28,312 nt of DNA from positions 1-28,312 of the IMG/VR virus record IMGVR_UViG_3300006751_000088; one strand, given 5' to 3'. Numbering within the stretch: position 1 is the stretch's first letter; each line of letters starts with the position of its first letter. This document shows, in pieces, positions 15,122 through 23,222 of this stretch. The notes under the pieces were generated by a model. That model was not told the DNA's origin, searched no databases, and saw nothing but the letters and a program-made list of their open reading frames with translations. The DNA comes from a virus. Position numbers and translations under genes: made by a program.

Positions 15122-15719
15122 AACCGATGGTTCGATCAATCTAACCGGGGAATCTCTCCCCTCAAGCGAAAGAAAAGTCAGCACCAAGGTCAGTCTTATT
15201 CAAAAAGCTGACCACTACGTTGGCAAAACCATGAAGAACCTTAAACAAGGAGACACATGCCTTGCACTAGGTCCCACAAAATCTGATCCCGATGGCGTTC
15301 TTCGTATGCAACCCATGCTGGTTGTTGGAGAAGGGAACTTCGCAGATCTCCTTGCCATTAATATTTTTGTCGCCACGGGAGGGTTAGGCCCCAAGGCCGA
15401 CGAAAACAATCTAGATGGAGATACTGTGACTAACAGGTCTCTAGCTTGGCAAGATGAGGACCAGAACACCAGCTGGATGAAACTTAGTGGTTGGAATGAG
15501 CTGTCAGGTCAACTAGCGTCTCTTCCTCCAGGTACCCCTACCATTGCGGTTGGACGCGTCAGTACCTCGGAGAAAGATGATAAAAAGTACCTTAACTATG
15601 GCTTAGATAAGGTTCTATACCTCCCAAGAGGTTCTCGGAAACCCCCAGAAAAAGCAGCTGATCCCGAAAAAGGTAGGGTATCTCCCGCAGCTCTTGGCTC
15701 CCTCGACTTCTCTCTCTAA
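15075..15719 (+). CDS. SSB-like single-stranded DNA-binding protein
   Basis: This 214-aa protein begins MNIFILGLRVTDNPLE, like the start of bacterial SSB proteins (MN...L.GR.T.DP). Further on it has TSWMKLSGWNELSGQL and PTIAVGRVSTSEKDDKKYLNY, matching SSB strands W....W..LA and V.GR. The C-terminus is flexible (RGSRKPPEKAADPEKG) and ends GSLDFSL, resembling an acidic/aromatic SSB tail without many acids. The start overlaps the previous gene. It would coat ssDNA at the fork and contact the polymerase, primase-helicase or exonuclease. The family fit is by motif only. Confidence 0.65.
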   Translation: MNIFILGLRVTDNPLETDGSINLTGESLPSSERKVSTKVSLIQKADHYVGKTMKNLKQGDTCLALGPTKSDPDGVLRMQPMLVVGEGNFADLLAINIFVATGGLGPKADENNLDGDTVTNRSLAWQDEDQNTSWMKLSGWNELSGQLASLPPGTPTIAVGRVSTSEKDDKKYLNYGLDKVLYLPRGSRKPPEKAADPEKGRVSPAALGSLDFSL

Positions 15720-15750
15720 CTAACACTCAACTCACAAACAACTCTAAATC

Positions 15751-16605
15751 ATGGTTTTTATTGCTGGTAAATTTTCTGCGGATGAAATTCTTTGCCAAAT
15801 TCCGCCGCACACGCTGCGTATCGACCTTCAAGCGCGTCGTTGGAAATCCGATACTGATCCTGCGGCCGCTATCACGGACAGAAACGACAATGGGATACCC
15901 ATTGAATTCATCCTCCTTGGTTTCGTACCGTTCTACGGGAACCTTGGTATGCGAGACCATGAGGAATTTATACGTATTAGCTTCATCGGGGTCTCCCCTA
16001 ATCATCGTTTATTACCGCCTCGTTGTGTCTCAACAAGTATTATCAGCGGTAAATCAAGTCAAAAAAACTTTATTTCCTACTTCCAAACCTTATACAACAA
16101 CAGGATAAACGTAGGTGAAGTCATTACATCAACTAAGTTCGTTCAAAAATCTTTTAATGAACGCGACCCAGTGACTGGGGCGGACGGCGCCAAGATAAAC
16201 TATAACGCGTTGGAATTTAGGGATCGTCCACCTAGTAATGACGAGGAAACTAAACTCATCGCGGATATATCAGCATGGCTTGAAAGTGATGGAGGAGAAT
16301 TGGTATCTTCTGCACTACGTTCTAATATCTCCGGTGCTAATTTGGTCGAGCTTCCTTTGGGAGAAGACCATTCAAAAATCAAAGCAGTTTTTGATGAGGC
16401 ATACCCCAAGCAGATTGACGGAACATCCTCAAAGATGACTCAAGCTCTTCCGTCAGCTACCACAGCCGTCCCCTCTAGTGAAGCTCCCGCCCCCGCAACC
16501 AAAGCGACCGGAGGTGAAACACCTTCCCCGAAAAAACCCGCGGGTAAGAGAGAATTAACCGAAGAACAAAAAGAAGCCCTCAAGGCAGCCGGTCTTGACT
16601 TCTAA
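15751..16605 (+). CDS. Hypothetical 284-aa protein with Pro/Ala linker and LDF tail
   Basis: The N-terminal 160 residues are beta-rich (GIPIEFILLGFVPFYGNLGM; EFIRISFIGVSPNH). A helical region follows to about 230, then a long linker of Pro, Ala, Ser and Thr (about 232-265) and a basic helix ending AAGLDF. The layout (folded domain, disordered linker, short end motif) is that of ssDNA-binding or recombination proteins, and it follows the SSB-like gene. It could be its partner; no family is recognised. The leader is A/C-rich without Shine-Dalgarno. Confidence 0.6.
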   Translation: MVFIAGKFSADEILCQIPPHTLRIDLQARRWKSDTDPAAAITDRNDNGIPIEFILLGFVPFYGNLGMRDHEEFIRISFIGVSPNHRLLPPRCVSTSIISGKSSQKNFISYFQTLYNNRINVGEVITSTKFVQKSFNERDPVTGADGAKINYNALEFRDRPPSNDEETKLIADISAWLESDGGELVSSALRSNISGANLVELPLGEDHSKIKAVFDEAYPKQIDGTSSKMTQALPSATTAVPSSEAPAPATKATGGETPSPKKPAGKRELTEEQKEALKAAGLDF

Positions 16606-16625
16606 GCTATAATTCTAGAGTCCGG

Positions 16626-16649
16626 ACAGTTCCTCGGTGTAACTGTTTT
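16626..16649 (+). terminator. Weak rho-independent terminator
   Basis: ACAGTT (16626-16631) pairs with AACTGT (16641-16646) over a 9-nt loop, followed by TTTT. It lies 20 bp after the stop at 16605 and before a convergent gene, which is the expected place. The stem has only 6 bp. Confidence 0.4.
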
Positions 16650-16676
16650 CGGTGGTGTGGTGTTGGAAGGGGTGCC

Positions 16677-16949
16677 CTAGGGTACCTCTTTCTTTATGCC
16701 AATCATTCCGGGAGCTAATAGATCCCCAAAATTAGGGATCACTACCTTTTCCTTCGCGGACCACTCTAAGATTCCGGCTAATAATCTTCCTCTGATGAGA
16801 TAGTTAGCATAGACAATAGCAAGCACATCTTCTTGATCTTTTGGACTAAGCTCGAAAAAACAATCTGTAAAAACCCTATGAGTAAAAGCTTGCTCATATG
16901 TCATATGAGCCCTGACCACGTCTATAAATTCTTCACTTAACTCCGGCAT
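16677..16949 (-). CDS. Small acidic helical protein, 90 aa
   Basis: This gene is a lone minus-strand frame inside a plus-strand region. The sequence is well formed (SEEFIDVVRAHMTYEQAF; LSPKDQEDVLAIVYANYLI) and mainly helical, ending PNFGDLLAPGMIGIKKEVP. Its ATG (16949-16947) shares CATG with the start of the plus-strand gene at 16948. Function is unknown. Its transcription must originate inside that gene. Confidence 0.6.
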   Translation of the reverse strand: MPELSEEFIDVVRAHMTYEQAFTHRVFTDCFFELSPKDQEDVLAIVYANYLIRGRLLAGILEWSAKEKVVIPNFGDLLAPGMIGIKKEVP

Positions 16950-17493
16950 GGGTTTTTATCAAGTCCCTAAGTTCATTTTTAATCCTATTCGGGATAGTGG
17001 CATCTGCGAAGGATCCATCCTTCTCCCTACCGACTTTGATCGCCAGTTAGCACAGCAAGTGCGCCAAGCGGGCCTAACGGATTTAACCTGCAATTTTGAT
17101 CTAAACAGTCTCTCCGAACCAGAGTGGTGGGAACAACATCGGGGTGTCGACTGGGTTATAGCCATCACACAAGGAATGGGTGACCTCTCAACATGGGTAA
17201 CGGAGTATGGACATGACGTGGCCAAACAAGGGTTAATCATCCTAGATCGCCTTACTTTTCTTGAGCCCACTCGACGTAGGGAACGTTTCCTTAAAGGCGC
17301 TTCTCTTACGAATCTAAAAATCCTTAGCCCTCGTCCTTCTTTTAGAGGAGATGGGAAACAATTAAAAGACTCGGTGACTTCTGCATGGTTTGTCTTTAAA
17401 AAGCAGCCAGATGCGTCTACTAGTACTATGATCGAATACGAAGTAGGCTGGCCTAACCCGCCGATACCAAACAGTGAGCAAACGCCTCTTTGA
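16948..17493 (+). CDS. Methyltransferase-like protein, probably degenerate
   Basis: The 181-aa sequence follows the order of small phage adenine methyltransferases. A loop (SGICEGSILLP, where GxGxG would be) comes first, then an acidic strand (LTCNFDLNSL), a strand with VDWVIAITQGMG where NPPY/F is expected, and LIILDRLTFLEPTRRRERFL followed by LSPRPSFRGDG and AWFVF. The last two blocks match the target-recognition part of phage Dam-like enzymes well. Both catalytic motifs appear changed, so it may be inactive or have another use. ATG 16948 shares CATG with the opposite gene. It overlaps the next gene by 20 nt. Confidence 0.45.
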   Translation: MGFYQVPKFIFNPIRDSGICEGSILLPTDFDRQLAQQVRQAGLTDLTCNFDLNSLSEPEWWEQHRGVDWVIAITQGMGDLSTWVTEYGHDVAKQGLIILDRLTFLEPTRRRERFLKGASLTNLKILSPRPSFRGDGKQLKDSVTSAWFVFKKQPDASTSTMIEYEVGWPNPPIPNSEQTPL

Positions 17494-17794
17494 TGCTCTC
17501 GAAGAAATCGGTACTCAGCTTAAGGAGACTAACCTTAAGTTGGAAAAAATTACTGCTCTGATAGCAGCACAACAACTTTTAACCGAATGTGTCGCCCCCG
17601 ATGGTTCTACTCGCTCCGCTGAAGAGTGCGCAGAAATAACCACGGAGGCTTATTCAGCCGCCTTATGTCTAATGGGGGATCTTGAACAACGAGATAAGGA
17701 ATACGCCTATCAAAAATCTGAGTTCTTTATTGAACCCCGTGAGGTGGGGACTAAACTCCCTAATGACCCCAACGATTTCATAAATTCGTTCTAG
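17474..17794 (+). CDS. Hypothetical protein, 106 aa
   Basis: The start is GTG 17474, inside the end of the previous gene. The N-terminus forms a probable coiled coil (LEEIGTQLKETNLKLEKITA), and a mid-section with three Cys follows. The remainder is acidic. No family is recognised. It lies immediately upstream of the exonuclease. Confidence 0.5.
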   Translation: MSKRLFDALEEIGTQLKETNLKLEKITALIAAQQLLTECVAPDGSTRSAEECAEITTEAYSAALCLMGDLEQRDKEYAYQKSEFFIEPREVGTKLPNDPNDFINSF

Positions 17795-17819
17795 TATCAG
17801 GCCGTCTGCACTTACTTTT

Positions 17820-18599
17820 TTGTCTACCACCAGGGTCACCATAGATGGCAGAAGACATTACATATGTCCTGGGGTGGTTAAACCTCTCCCTTCTGTAACT
17901 TCTATTCTGAGCTCCTCCCAAACAGAACAGCAGAGGAAAAAACTAGCTCACTGGAATAAGCTCAATCCCGGCGTCGCAGATAAGGCTGCCGAGAGGGGGA
18001 CATGGATCCATGGGAGTGTAGAGAACTACATCAAAGGACTACGGGTTATTCCCCCCGAGGATTATCAACCTTATTGGGATGGAATGCCTGAAATCATCGA
18101 TGACTTAATTGATGGGGGACGGATACTTTGGTCCGAAAAACCCTTTAACCAACCCCGCTGGTCGAAGTTTGTGGGTGATGATGGTGTAGGGCGCCTTTAT
18201 TACTTTGATGCGGAAACCGGGTATGGGTACGCGGGCTGCTGCGACCTTATTTATATGGACAAAAACGCTCAAATTATTTTGGCCGATTTTAAAACAAGCG
18301 TCGGCCCCTACGCAGCTAAATTCCCACGTAAAGAGCAAAAATTAGAAGACAGTATACGTAAAGCCCTTATCTCCGGGGCTTTTAAGACGAAGAAAACCCG
18401 TTTACAACTTGCGGCATACAAAGCAGCAGCGGAAAATTGTTTGGGGATTACAATTGATAAAACCCAGATTATCGTTTCTACCGCAGTGAAAGCCTTCAAC
18501 ACTCAGGTTTTTACATTCGGACCTGAGGCGGTGGAGAAAGATGAAGAGAAGTGGTTTGAAGTAGTAAAGAACTACTATCAGCTCCATCCCAACATCTGA
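17820..18599 (+). CDS. PD-(D/E)XK exonuclease (Cas4/MGME1-like)
   Basis: This 259-aa nuclease has ERGTWIHG (H64), then the core GCCDLIY (D142), ADFKTS (D156, K158) and the downstream Gln motif RLQLAAYKAAA. This order is that of RecB-type exonucleases such as MGME1 and phage Cas4-like enzymes, so all catalytic residues are present. It would resect DNA ends in replication and recombination. The start is TTG 17820 after TTACTTTTT, with no Shine-Dalgarno. Residues 35-71 lie in the 113-bp segment that is duplicated at 8280-8392. It is followed by the primase-helicase. Confidence 0.88.
   Translation: MSTTRVTIDGRRHYICPGVVKPLPSVTSILSSSQTEQQRKKLAHWNKLNPGVADKAAERGTWIHGSVENYIKGLRVIPPEDYQPYWDGMPEIIDDLIDGGRILWSEKPFNQPRWSKFVGDDGVGRLYYFDAETGYGYAGCCDLIYMDKNAQIILADFKTSVGPYAAKFPRKEQKLEDSIRKALISGAFKTKKTRLQLAAYKAAAENCLGITIDKTQIIVSTAVKAFNTQVFTFGPEAVEKDEEKWFEVVKNYYQLHPNI
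17922..18034 (+). repeat. 113-bp perfect repeat, copy 2 (within the exonuclease)
   Basis: This is the parental copy: it lies inside an intact gene. The other copy (8280-8392) is a fragment. The region codes for the Lys/His-rich N-terminal part of the nuclease, not its metal-binding core. Confidence 0.97.
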
Positions 18600-18620
18600 T
18601 CCCCTATTAGTGGAATACGG

Positions 18621-18640
18621 TATAGTCAATGCACGTCACA
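18621..18640 (+). promoter_or_regulatory. 20-bp box, copy 2 (ATAGNCAATGCAYGTCACA)
   Basis: 17 of 20 bases match 8521-8540. It ends 7 bp before the primase-helicase ATG. The internal ATG opens only a 14-codon frame here, unlike copy 1 where it starts the 275-aa gene. Confidence 0.4.
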
Positions 18641-18647
18641 GCACACC

Positions 18648-21455
18648 ATGAAGTTTGTTTGCTCTATAAATGAAGTAGTATCATCATTTCTCCATCCCCA
18701 GACAGGTAAAATAGCCGAAGGAGGTAACTTCCAAGCTTTTAACTCTAACTGGGTTGCTTCAGAACTCGATGTAACTCAGCTTTCTAATCATCTACAGCAC
18801 TGTCACGGCCTCTGTGCGTGGCACATGCTTGGGGGTCGAAGACAAGCGGATAAAACAGGAGTTACACAAGCAGGACTCATTATTGTTGATATAGACAACC
18901 AGGCGCCTTACAAAGACGAAAAAGGGAACAAAGTTCAACAACAAGAACTCACCCCTGAAGAAGCCCTCAATCTCGATATTTGTCAGAAATATCTCACGCT
19001 TGCTTACCTCTCTCCATCTACCACGCCTCAGTGGCCTCGTTTTCGCTTGGTATTCGGCCTGGAACAACATGTAATTGATCCGGCTTTCTACCAGTGGTTT
19101 ACCAAGCAGATATATAGCCAGATACCGGGTTCAGACCCCAGAGCCACGACTGTACCCAACTTATTTTATGGTCCTAAGAGTCAACAGGCGATCTTCGCTA
19201 CTCCTGGCAAATTTATCCCGGCTAGTAAAGTCAACGAGGCTCAGCTCGTCTACCTAGACCTCCCGGTCGAACCCTCTTCCCTGGCTTCAGACCCTGCAGA
19301 AATGATTTCAGGGATTCTCGTACGCACCGATGGGGTGGATCTGGAGAAACTTGTCTCCAACACTGTTCGATCAGTACTCGATGGTGGCCAAGTGCAGGAC
19401 CGGAGTTCGACCATGGCGGTTGTCTTCAAGGAACTGATCGGGTGGGCAAACTGGTTACGTATCAATGAGATACCTGTACAGGAATCCCCGTTGACAATTG
19501 CACACCATGCATTCTATAGCATCTATGAGTACCCTCATGACCTCGATGGCAAATTCTCTCGTATCCTCAACTCCATCCGTGGAGTAGAAGATCTCCAGCC
19601 CGCCATTGCTCTAGCCTCCGATCTTGGAGCTTTAGCTATTTGGAAAAAATTAAAAAAGGTCAGTCGGTCCACCTTTGAAAAATACGCCTCCTCCGAACAG
19701 AAGGATGCATTTTATAAACATAAAAAAGAAGCAGCTAACTCAGTAGCTGACCCTTCTATATTCAGTCTGCAAGTAGCAACAAAAGCGAACACAGAGAGAT
19801 CAACATCAACACCTCCCCCCACTTCAATGTCTACTCCTTCAACTCCCTCTCAATTAATTAGTTTACAGAAAGGACAAGGTCAAAAACGTCAGTTCTCCGA
19901 GAACGACGTAGCTGACATCATTGTCGCTAATCAAGGTGATGACTTTGTTTACGACAGTTATCTTGACCAGTTCTACCACTACCACTTGGACTATGACATC
20001 TGGTATGTGCAAGATGAACAACACATTAAAAGAAGAATTGTCAAAGCCCTTGACTCCTTTGTCACAGCAGGGGTTCTTCCTAAATACAACGCGGCCACGA
20101 TTAATAGTGTTTACCAAATACTGAAAGCAAAACTCCTGCGGTCGGCCGAAGGAGGACGTAAGAGTATATGGAGTCAGTCCAGAGGATTTATCCCTTTTAC
20201 AAATGGTGTCTTAAACGCACATACTCTGGAGTTTCAAGAAGGCAAACATAAAGATCTGTTCTTGAGACACAAACTTTCCTATCCCTTCGATAGTTCCTCT
20301 GAATGCCCTAACTTTCTCAAATGGATAAAGAGTTCTCTCGGTAAAAATCAAGACATTCTCATCCGCGCCTTCGCCCGAGCCATCCTCACGGGACATACCG
20401 CGGGAGAAAGGTTCTTGCACCTTGTAGGACCAGGGGGTACAGGTAAATCGACAATGCAACAACTATTAGTTGCACTAGCTGGATTCCACAGCACTCACAC
20501 CTCCAGCCTCGAAATTATAGAAACCAATAAATTTGAGACTTATAACCTCATAGGTAAACGATTAGTTCTTCTAACCGACGAGAGCAACTACAACAAACGG
20601 ATGGACGTACTGAAAAAACTTACGTCCGCTGCTGATACTCTGCGAGCCGAACGCAAATATGGTAAGGAAATAATTAGTTTTAAACCAGAATGTCTCGTCT
20701 GTATCGCTAGTAATGAACACATCACTTCTAACGATTCCACTAGCGGCCTCGAAAGAAGGCGGCTGACCATTGTGATGGATCACGTCGTGCCTCCGAGTGA
20801 TCGTAAAGAACTGATTAGTGTTTTTGAAGATCGCATTGAAGGAGTATTCGCTAATGAGATGAGTGGAATCGTAAGGTGGGCTCTAACTCTCGATCATGAT
20901 CTAATGAGAGACATCTTGGTTAACCCGACCAAGCATGTGCCTTCCCTCAACCGAACCAATATTGATGCCCTCCTATTCAACAATCAATTTGTTGCATGGC
21001 TTAATGATTGTTGTCTCTATGCTCCCAATTCCGCCACGCCGGTGGGTCAAGGAGCCAGGAAACCTTCTACGGATGAAAGTGAAAAAGGTTTATATGTTGC
21101 TAATGCTTATGGTGCTCTATACCCTAGCTATGCCAACTTTTGCAAAGCCTGTGGTTATAAACCTGCGGCCAAGCATCGGTTCGTAGAAAGAACTAAAGAG
21201 GCACTCACAAACATTCTCAAGATTCCCGGATGTAAAACGGTACTTAAAGATGGTATTCCCTCGATCCAGGGGTTACGTCTGAAGGCATATGATTTACACT
21301 CAGACCGAGCAGCAAAAGGACCCGACAGGCTACCATCCCCTGTAGAGTTCGCTCAAGACACCCAATCGAAAGATTGGGACACCGCTTTTATCAAACATGA
21401 CCCAGCGAATCAACCCTCACATAATACTAGCGATCCTCAGTGGAGCAGGAGTTAG
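18648..21455 (+). CDS. Primase-helicase (PrimPol-like domain plus SF3/D5 helicase)
   Basis: In this 935-aa replication protein, the N-terminal 300 residues have the layout of archaeo-eukaryotic primases: LIIVDIDN (D81, D83), then the PRFRLVFGL pattern. A linker rich in Ser, Thr and Pro (about 380-405) leads to the D5-N region and the SF3 helicase. Walker A is GPGGTGKST (about 594-602), Walker B is VLLTDESNY (about 640), sensor is CIASNEH, and Arg residues lie in LERRRLTIV (about 700). It would unwind and prime at the fork with the family A polymerase. The last 59 nt overlap the next gene. The 20-bp box lies just before its start. Confidence 0.9.
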   Translation: MKFVCSINEVVSSFLHPQTGKIAEGGNFQAFNSNWVASELDVTQLSNHLQHCHGLCAWHMLGGRRQADKTGVTQAGLIIVDIDNQAPYKDEKGNKVQQQELTPEEALNLDICQKYLTLAYLSPSTTPQWPRFRLVFGLEQHVIDPAFYQWFTKQIYSQIPGSDPRATTVPNLFYGPKSQQAIFATPGKFIPASKVNEAQLVYLDLPVEPSSLASDPAEMISGILVRTDGVDLEKLVSNTVRSVLDGGQVQDRSSTMAVVFKELIGWANWLRINEIPVQESPLTIAHHAFYSIYEYPHDLDGKFSRILNSIRGVEDLQPAIALASDLGALAIWKKLKKVSRSTFEKYASSEQKDAFYKHKKEAANSVADPSIFSLQVATKANTERSTSTPPPTSMSTPSTPSQLISLQKGQGQKRQFSENDVADIIVANQGDDFVYDSYLDQFYHYHLDYDIWYVQDEQHIKRRIVKALDSFVTAGVLPKYNAATINSVYQILKAKLLRSAEGGRKSIWSQSRGFIPFTNGVLNAHTLEFQEGKHKDLFLRHKLSYPFDSSSECPNFLKWIKSSLGKNQDILIRAFARAILTGHTAGERFLHLVGPGGTGKSTMQQLLVALAGFHSTHTSSLEIIETNKFETYNLIGKRLVLLTDESNYNKRMDVLKKLTSAADTLRAERKYGKEIISFKPECLVCIASNEHITSNDSTSGLERRRLTIVMDHVVPPSDRKELISVFEDRIEGVFANEMSGIVRWALTLDHDLMRDILVNPTKHVPSLNRTNIDALLFNNQFVAWLNDCCLYAPNSATPVGQGARKPSTDESEKGLYVANAYGALYPSYANFCKACGYKPAAKHRFVERTKEALTNILKIPGCKTVLKDGIPSIQGLRLKAYDLHSDRAAKGPDRLPSPVEFAQDTQSKDWDTAFIKHDPANQPSHNTSDPQWSRS

Positions 21456-21963
21456 TTGCGCTCTGGCCTTTACTTCTCCTCAGTTTGCGGGAGCCGGTTT
21501 AGCTTTTGCCGGAGGAATATGTGGAGGTGCCTCAATCGTTGAAGATGCAAGACGAAAAAGTGAGAAAAAGAAAGAGGCTAATGATCGTGTCACTACTACA
21601 TTTACCGCTCTCTACGAAACCAATCGCGGCCTGATTGATCCCATTCAATTGGGATGTCTTGCCGGTATAACTACTGAACAAGCCCACGGATTTTTAACCA
21701 ACCTGGCCGAACAGACTGGAGGCAGTAAGATCCATACCAAACAAGGAGTGGGGGTCGCCTTTGTATTTCCACATACAGCAGCGGTATTAGATGAGCTTAC
21801 AAATAATGCACAGAACTGGGCTCAAGCTCAAATTGGGCCTCTTGTAGCCGAAAGGGATTCTCTCGCTACTCAAATGAGATTATTGCAACTCCAACAAAAA
21901 GCGAACCTTACTCCTTCCGACCCTCAAGAAGGAGTCGACCCCTGGAATAAGGTCAACCCTTAA
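21397..21963 (+). CDS. Membrane-anchored protein with possible winged-helix domain
   Basis: In this 188-aa protein, residues 8-45 hold one or two short hydrophobic segments (IILAILSGAGVSCALAF; AGLAFAGGICGG), followed by a basic helix (DARRKSEKKKEAND). A region at about 68-120 resembles a winged helix (IDPIQLGCLAGITTEQAHGF, then a wing GVGVAFVFP). The end is helical and Gln-rich. Start ATG 21397 lies in the end of the primase gene, but the hydrophobic N-terminus argues that it is correct. It could tether DNA or a regulator to the membrane; this is inference. Confidence 0.65.
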   Translation: MTQRINPHIILAILSGAGVSCALAFTSPQFAGAGLAFAGGICGGASIVEDARRKSEKKKEANDRVTTTFTALYETNRGLIDPIQLGCLAGITTEQAHGFLTNLAEQTGGSKIHTKQGVGVAFVFPHTAAVLDELTNNAQNWAQAQIGPLVAERDSLATQMRLLQLQQKANLTPSDPQEGVDPWNKVNP

Positions 21964-21969
21964 GAGAAC

Positions 21970-22536
21970 ATGATTGAGACCTTCAAAGTTTTAACCTCCG
22001 AAGAATGTGACACGATTATTAAGCACTTTAATAACGACGACCTAAGGATACCGGGACACGTAGCAGGGAACGAAGTAAAAAGCGACCAAAAAGTCTCTAC
22101 TGATATTGCTTGTGAACTGGGCAACCCTCTTCATCTGGTTTATAACGCTATTCTTCTACCCGCTATGGTAACTCTAATGGATCAGTATGTAGATAAATAT
22201 CCCATCTTAGAAGAAGGGTATCAGTTCAACATTTCTCCCACATACAATCTCCAGCACTACAAAGATGGAGAAGGCTACTCCGCTGCACATATGGAGTATG
22301 CTCCCATGCCTAACACGACCTACCCCTACCGAATGCTCGCGTGGATTTTTTACTTAAACAATGCTGAGTGTGGGACAGAGTTCATCCTCCAAGACACCAT
22401 CTTAGAAGCCAAAGCAGGTGTCGGTGCTGTATGGCCCGCTTATTGGACCCATACCCATAGGGGAGTATGTCCAAATATTGGAGATAAATACATTGCCACG
22501 GGGTGGTGCCTCTACACTCCTTTTAGTGTTCCTTAG
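21970..22536 (+). CDS. 2OG-Fe(II) oxygenase (HxE type)
   Basis: This 188-aa protein has the double-stranded beta-helix signature seen in cyanophage and host oxygenases: YNLQHYKDGEGYSAAHMEY (iron ligands H about 107 and E), AWIFYLNNAECGTEFI, and WPAYWTHTHRG (third ligand His). KYIATGW follows, where a Lys probably binds 2-oxoglutarate. The second ligand is Glu rather than Asp, as is usual in this subgroup. It oxidises an unknown substrate using 2-oxoglutarate and O2. A second, HxD-type, oxygenase is at 27676. Confidence 0.85.
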   Translation: MIETFKVLTSEECDTIIKHFNNDDLRIPGHVAGNEVKSDQKVSTDIACELGNPLHLVYNAILLPAMVTLMDQYVDKYPILEEGYQFNISPTYNLQHYKDGEGYSAAHMEYAPMPNTTYPYRMLAWIFYLNNAECGTEFILQDTILEAKAGVGAVWPAYWTHTHRGVCPNIGDKYIATGWCLYTPFSVP

Positions 22537-22557
22537 GCTTGACACAGGGCGGTAACT

Positions 22558-22701
22558 TCAAGGAGAGTTGGTGTAAGTCTGTTGGTACCGGAGCCGAGCT
22601 GTGATTTCGCGAGGATTCCCGACCCATTCCTGCATGTGGGCAGGCTTCATTCCCAGCCTCATGCCGGCCATGCGAACCGTATCGGCTTGATTAGTCTGCA
22701 C
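22558..22701 (-). CDS. Small protein, 47 aa (GTG start)
   Basis: The GTG at 22701 overlaps the last base of the stop of the gene at 22701-23213 (TAGTG). Residues include RMAGMRLGMKPAHMQEWVGN and a charged tail. A start at internal ATG 22671 (37 aa) is also possible. The sequence looks coding and fills the convergent gap next to the 2OG oxygenase. Confidence 0.5.
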   Translation of the reverse strand: MQTNQADTVRMAGMRLGMKPAHMQEWVGNPREITARLRYQQTYTNSP

Positions 22702-23213
22702 TACTTTTTAGGAGGAAGAGGTTGAAGAGGTAAAGAATTAGGCATCCGATAACTCGTACCAAAATAATGTGAAGGATCCTGGGTATTCACAAAATTCTGT
22801 TGAGGCAGGGAGGTCAAAATCTGCATCTGTTCACGTAGCTGAGAATCCATTGAATTAGCAGTATCAACTAAGTACTGAGCCTTATTCAGATCGGCAGCTC
22901 TCTCTGGAAACTTTATCTCTCCTTGCTGGTTATAGCCAGCCACTCCCGTCTGCTCCTGCGAAGGCATAATATTAGCCTCCTGATAGTTTGTAGGACCTAT
23001 TGGGGGTCGGGAGTACTCCCCCCGATCAACTAGATACTGACTCTCAGTACGATTAACATCATCTAACTGAGCTGATAAACGAGCCCCAATAGCACTGGGG
23101 TCATTGGTATAGGTAGCAGGGTTACTGGGAGTAATAGCTCCCAGCGGTTTAACCCGCTCAGCCATTGGTCCCAATCCACCGGGGCGCTGGAGGAAATTGT
23201 GTTGAGGTTCCAT
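22701..23213 (-). CDS. Hypothetical Pro/Gln-rich protein, 170 aa
   Basis: It is rich in Pro, Gln, Asn and Tyr, contains no long hydrophobic stretch and is probably partly disordered. The middle has a helix (ADLNKAQYLVDTANSMDSQL). A Pro-rich end (SLPLQPLPPKK) suggests a structural or scaffolding protein. No family is recognised. It ends the minus-strand run with the 47-aa gene. Confidence 0.6.
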   Translation of the reverse strand: MEPQHNFLQRPGGLGPMAERVKPLGAITPSNPATYTNDPSAIGARLSAQLDDVNRTESQYLVDRGEYSRPPIGPTNYQEANIMPSQEQTGVAGYNQQGEIKFPERAADLNKAQYLVDTANSMDSQLREQMQILTSLPQQNFVNTQDPSHYFGTSYRMPNSLPLQPLPPKK

Positions 23214-23222
23214 CAGTCTAGT

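Noticed and set aside
15727-16005. Minus-strand ORF of 92 codons
   Set aside because: It lies fully within the 284-aa plus-strand gene (15751-16605) and has no support other than being open.
19486-19520. TTGACA inside the primase-helicase gene as a promoter
   Set aside because: It is within a conserved coding frame, and nothing downstream suggests a transcript start.
22539-22544. Perfect TTGACA as a -35 box
   Set aside because: No -10-like hexamer at 16-18 bp; it lies between convergent gene ends.
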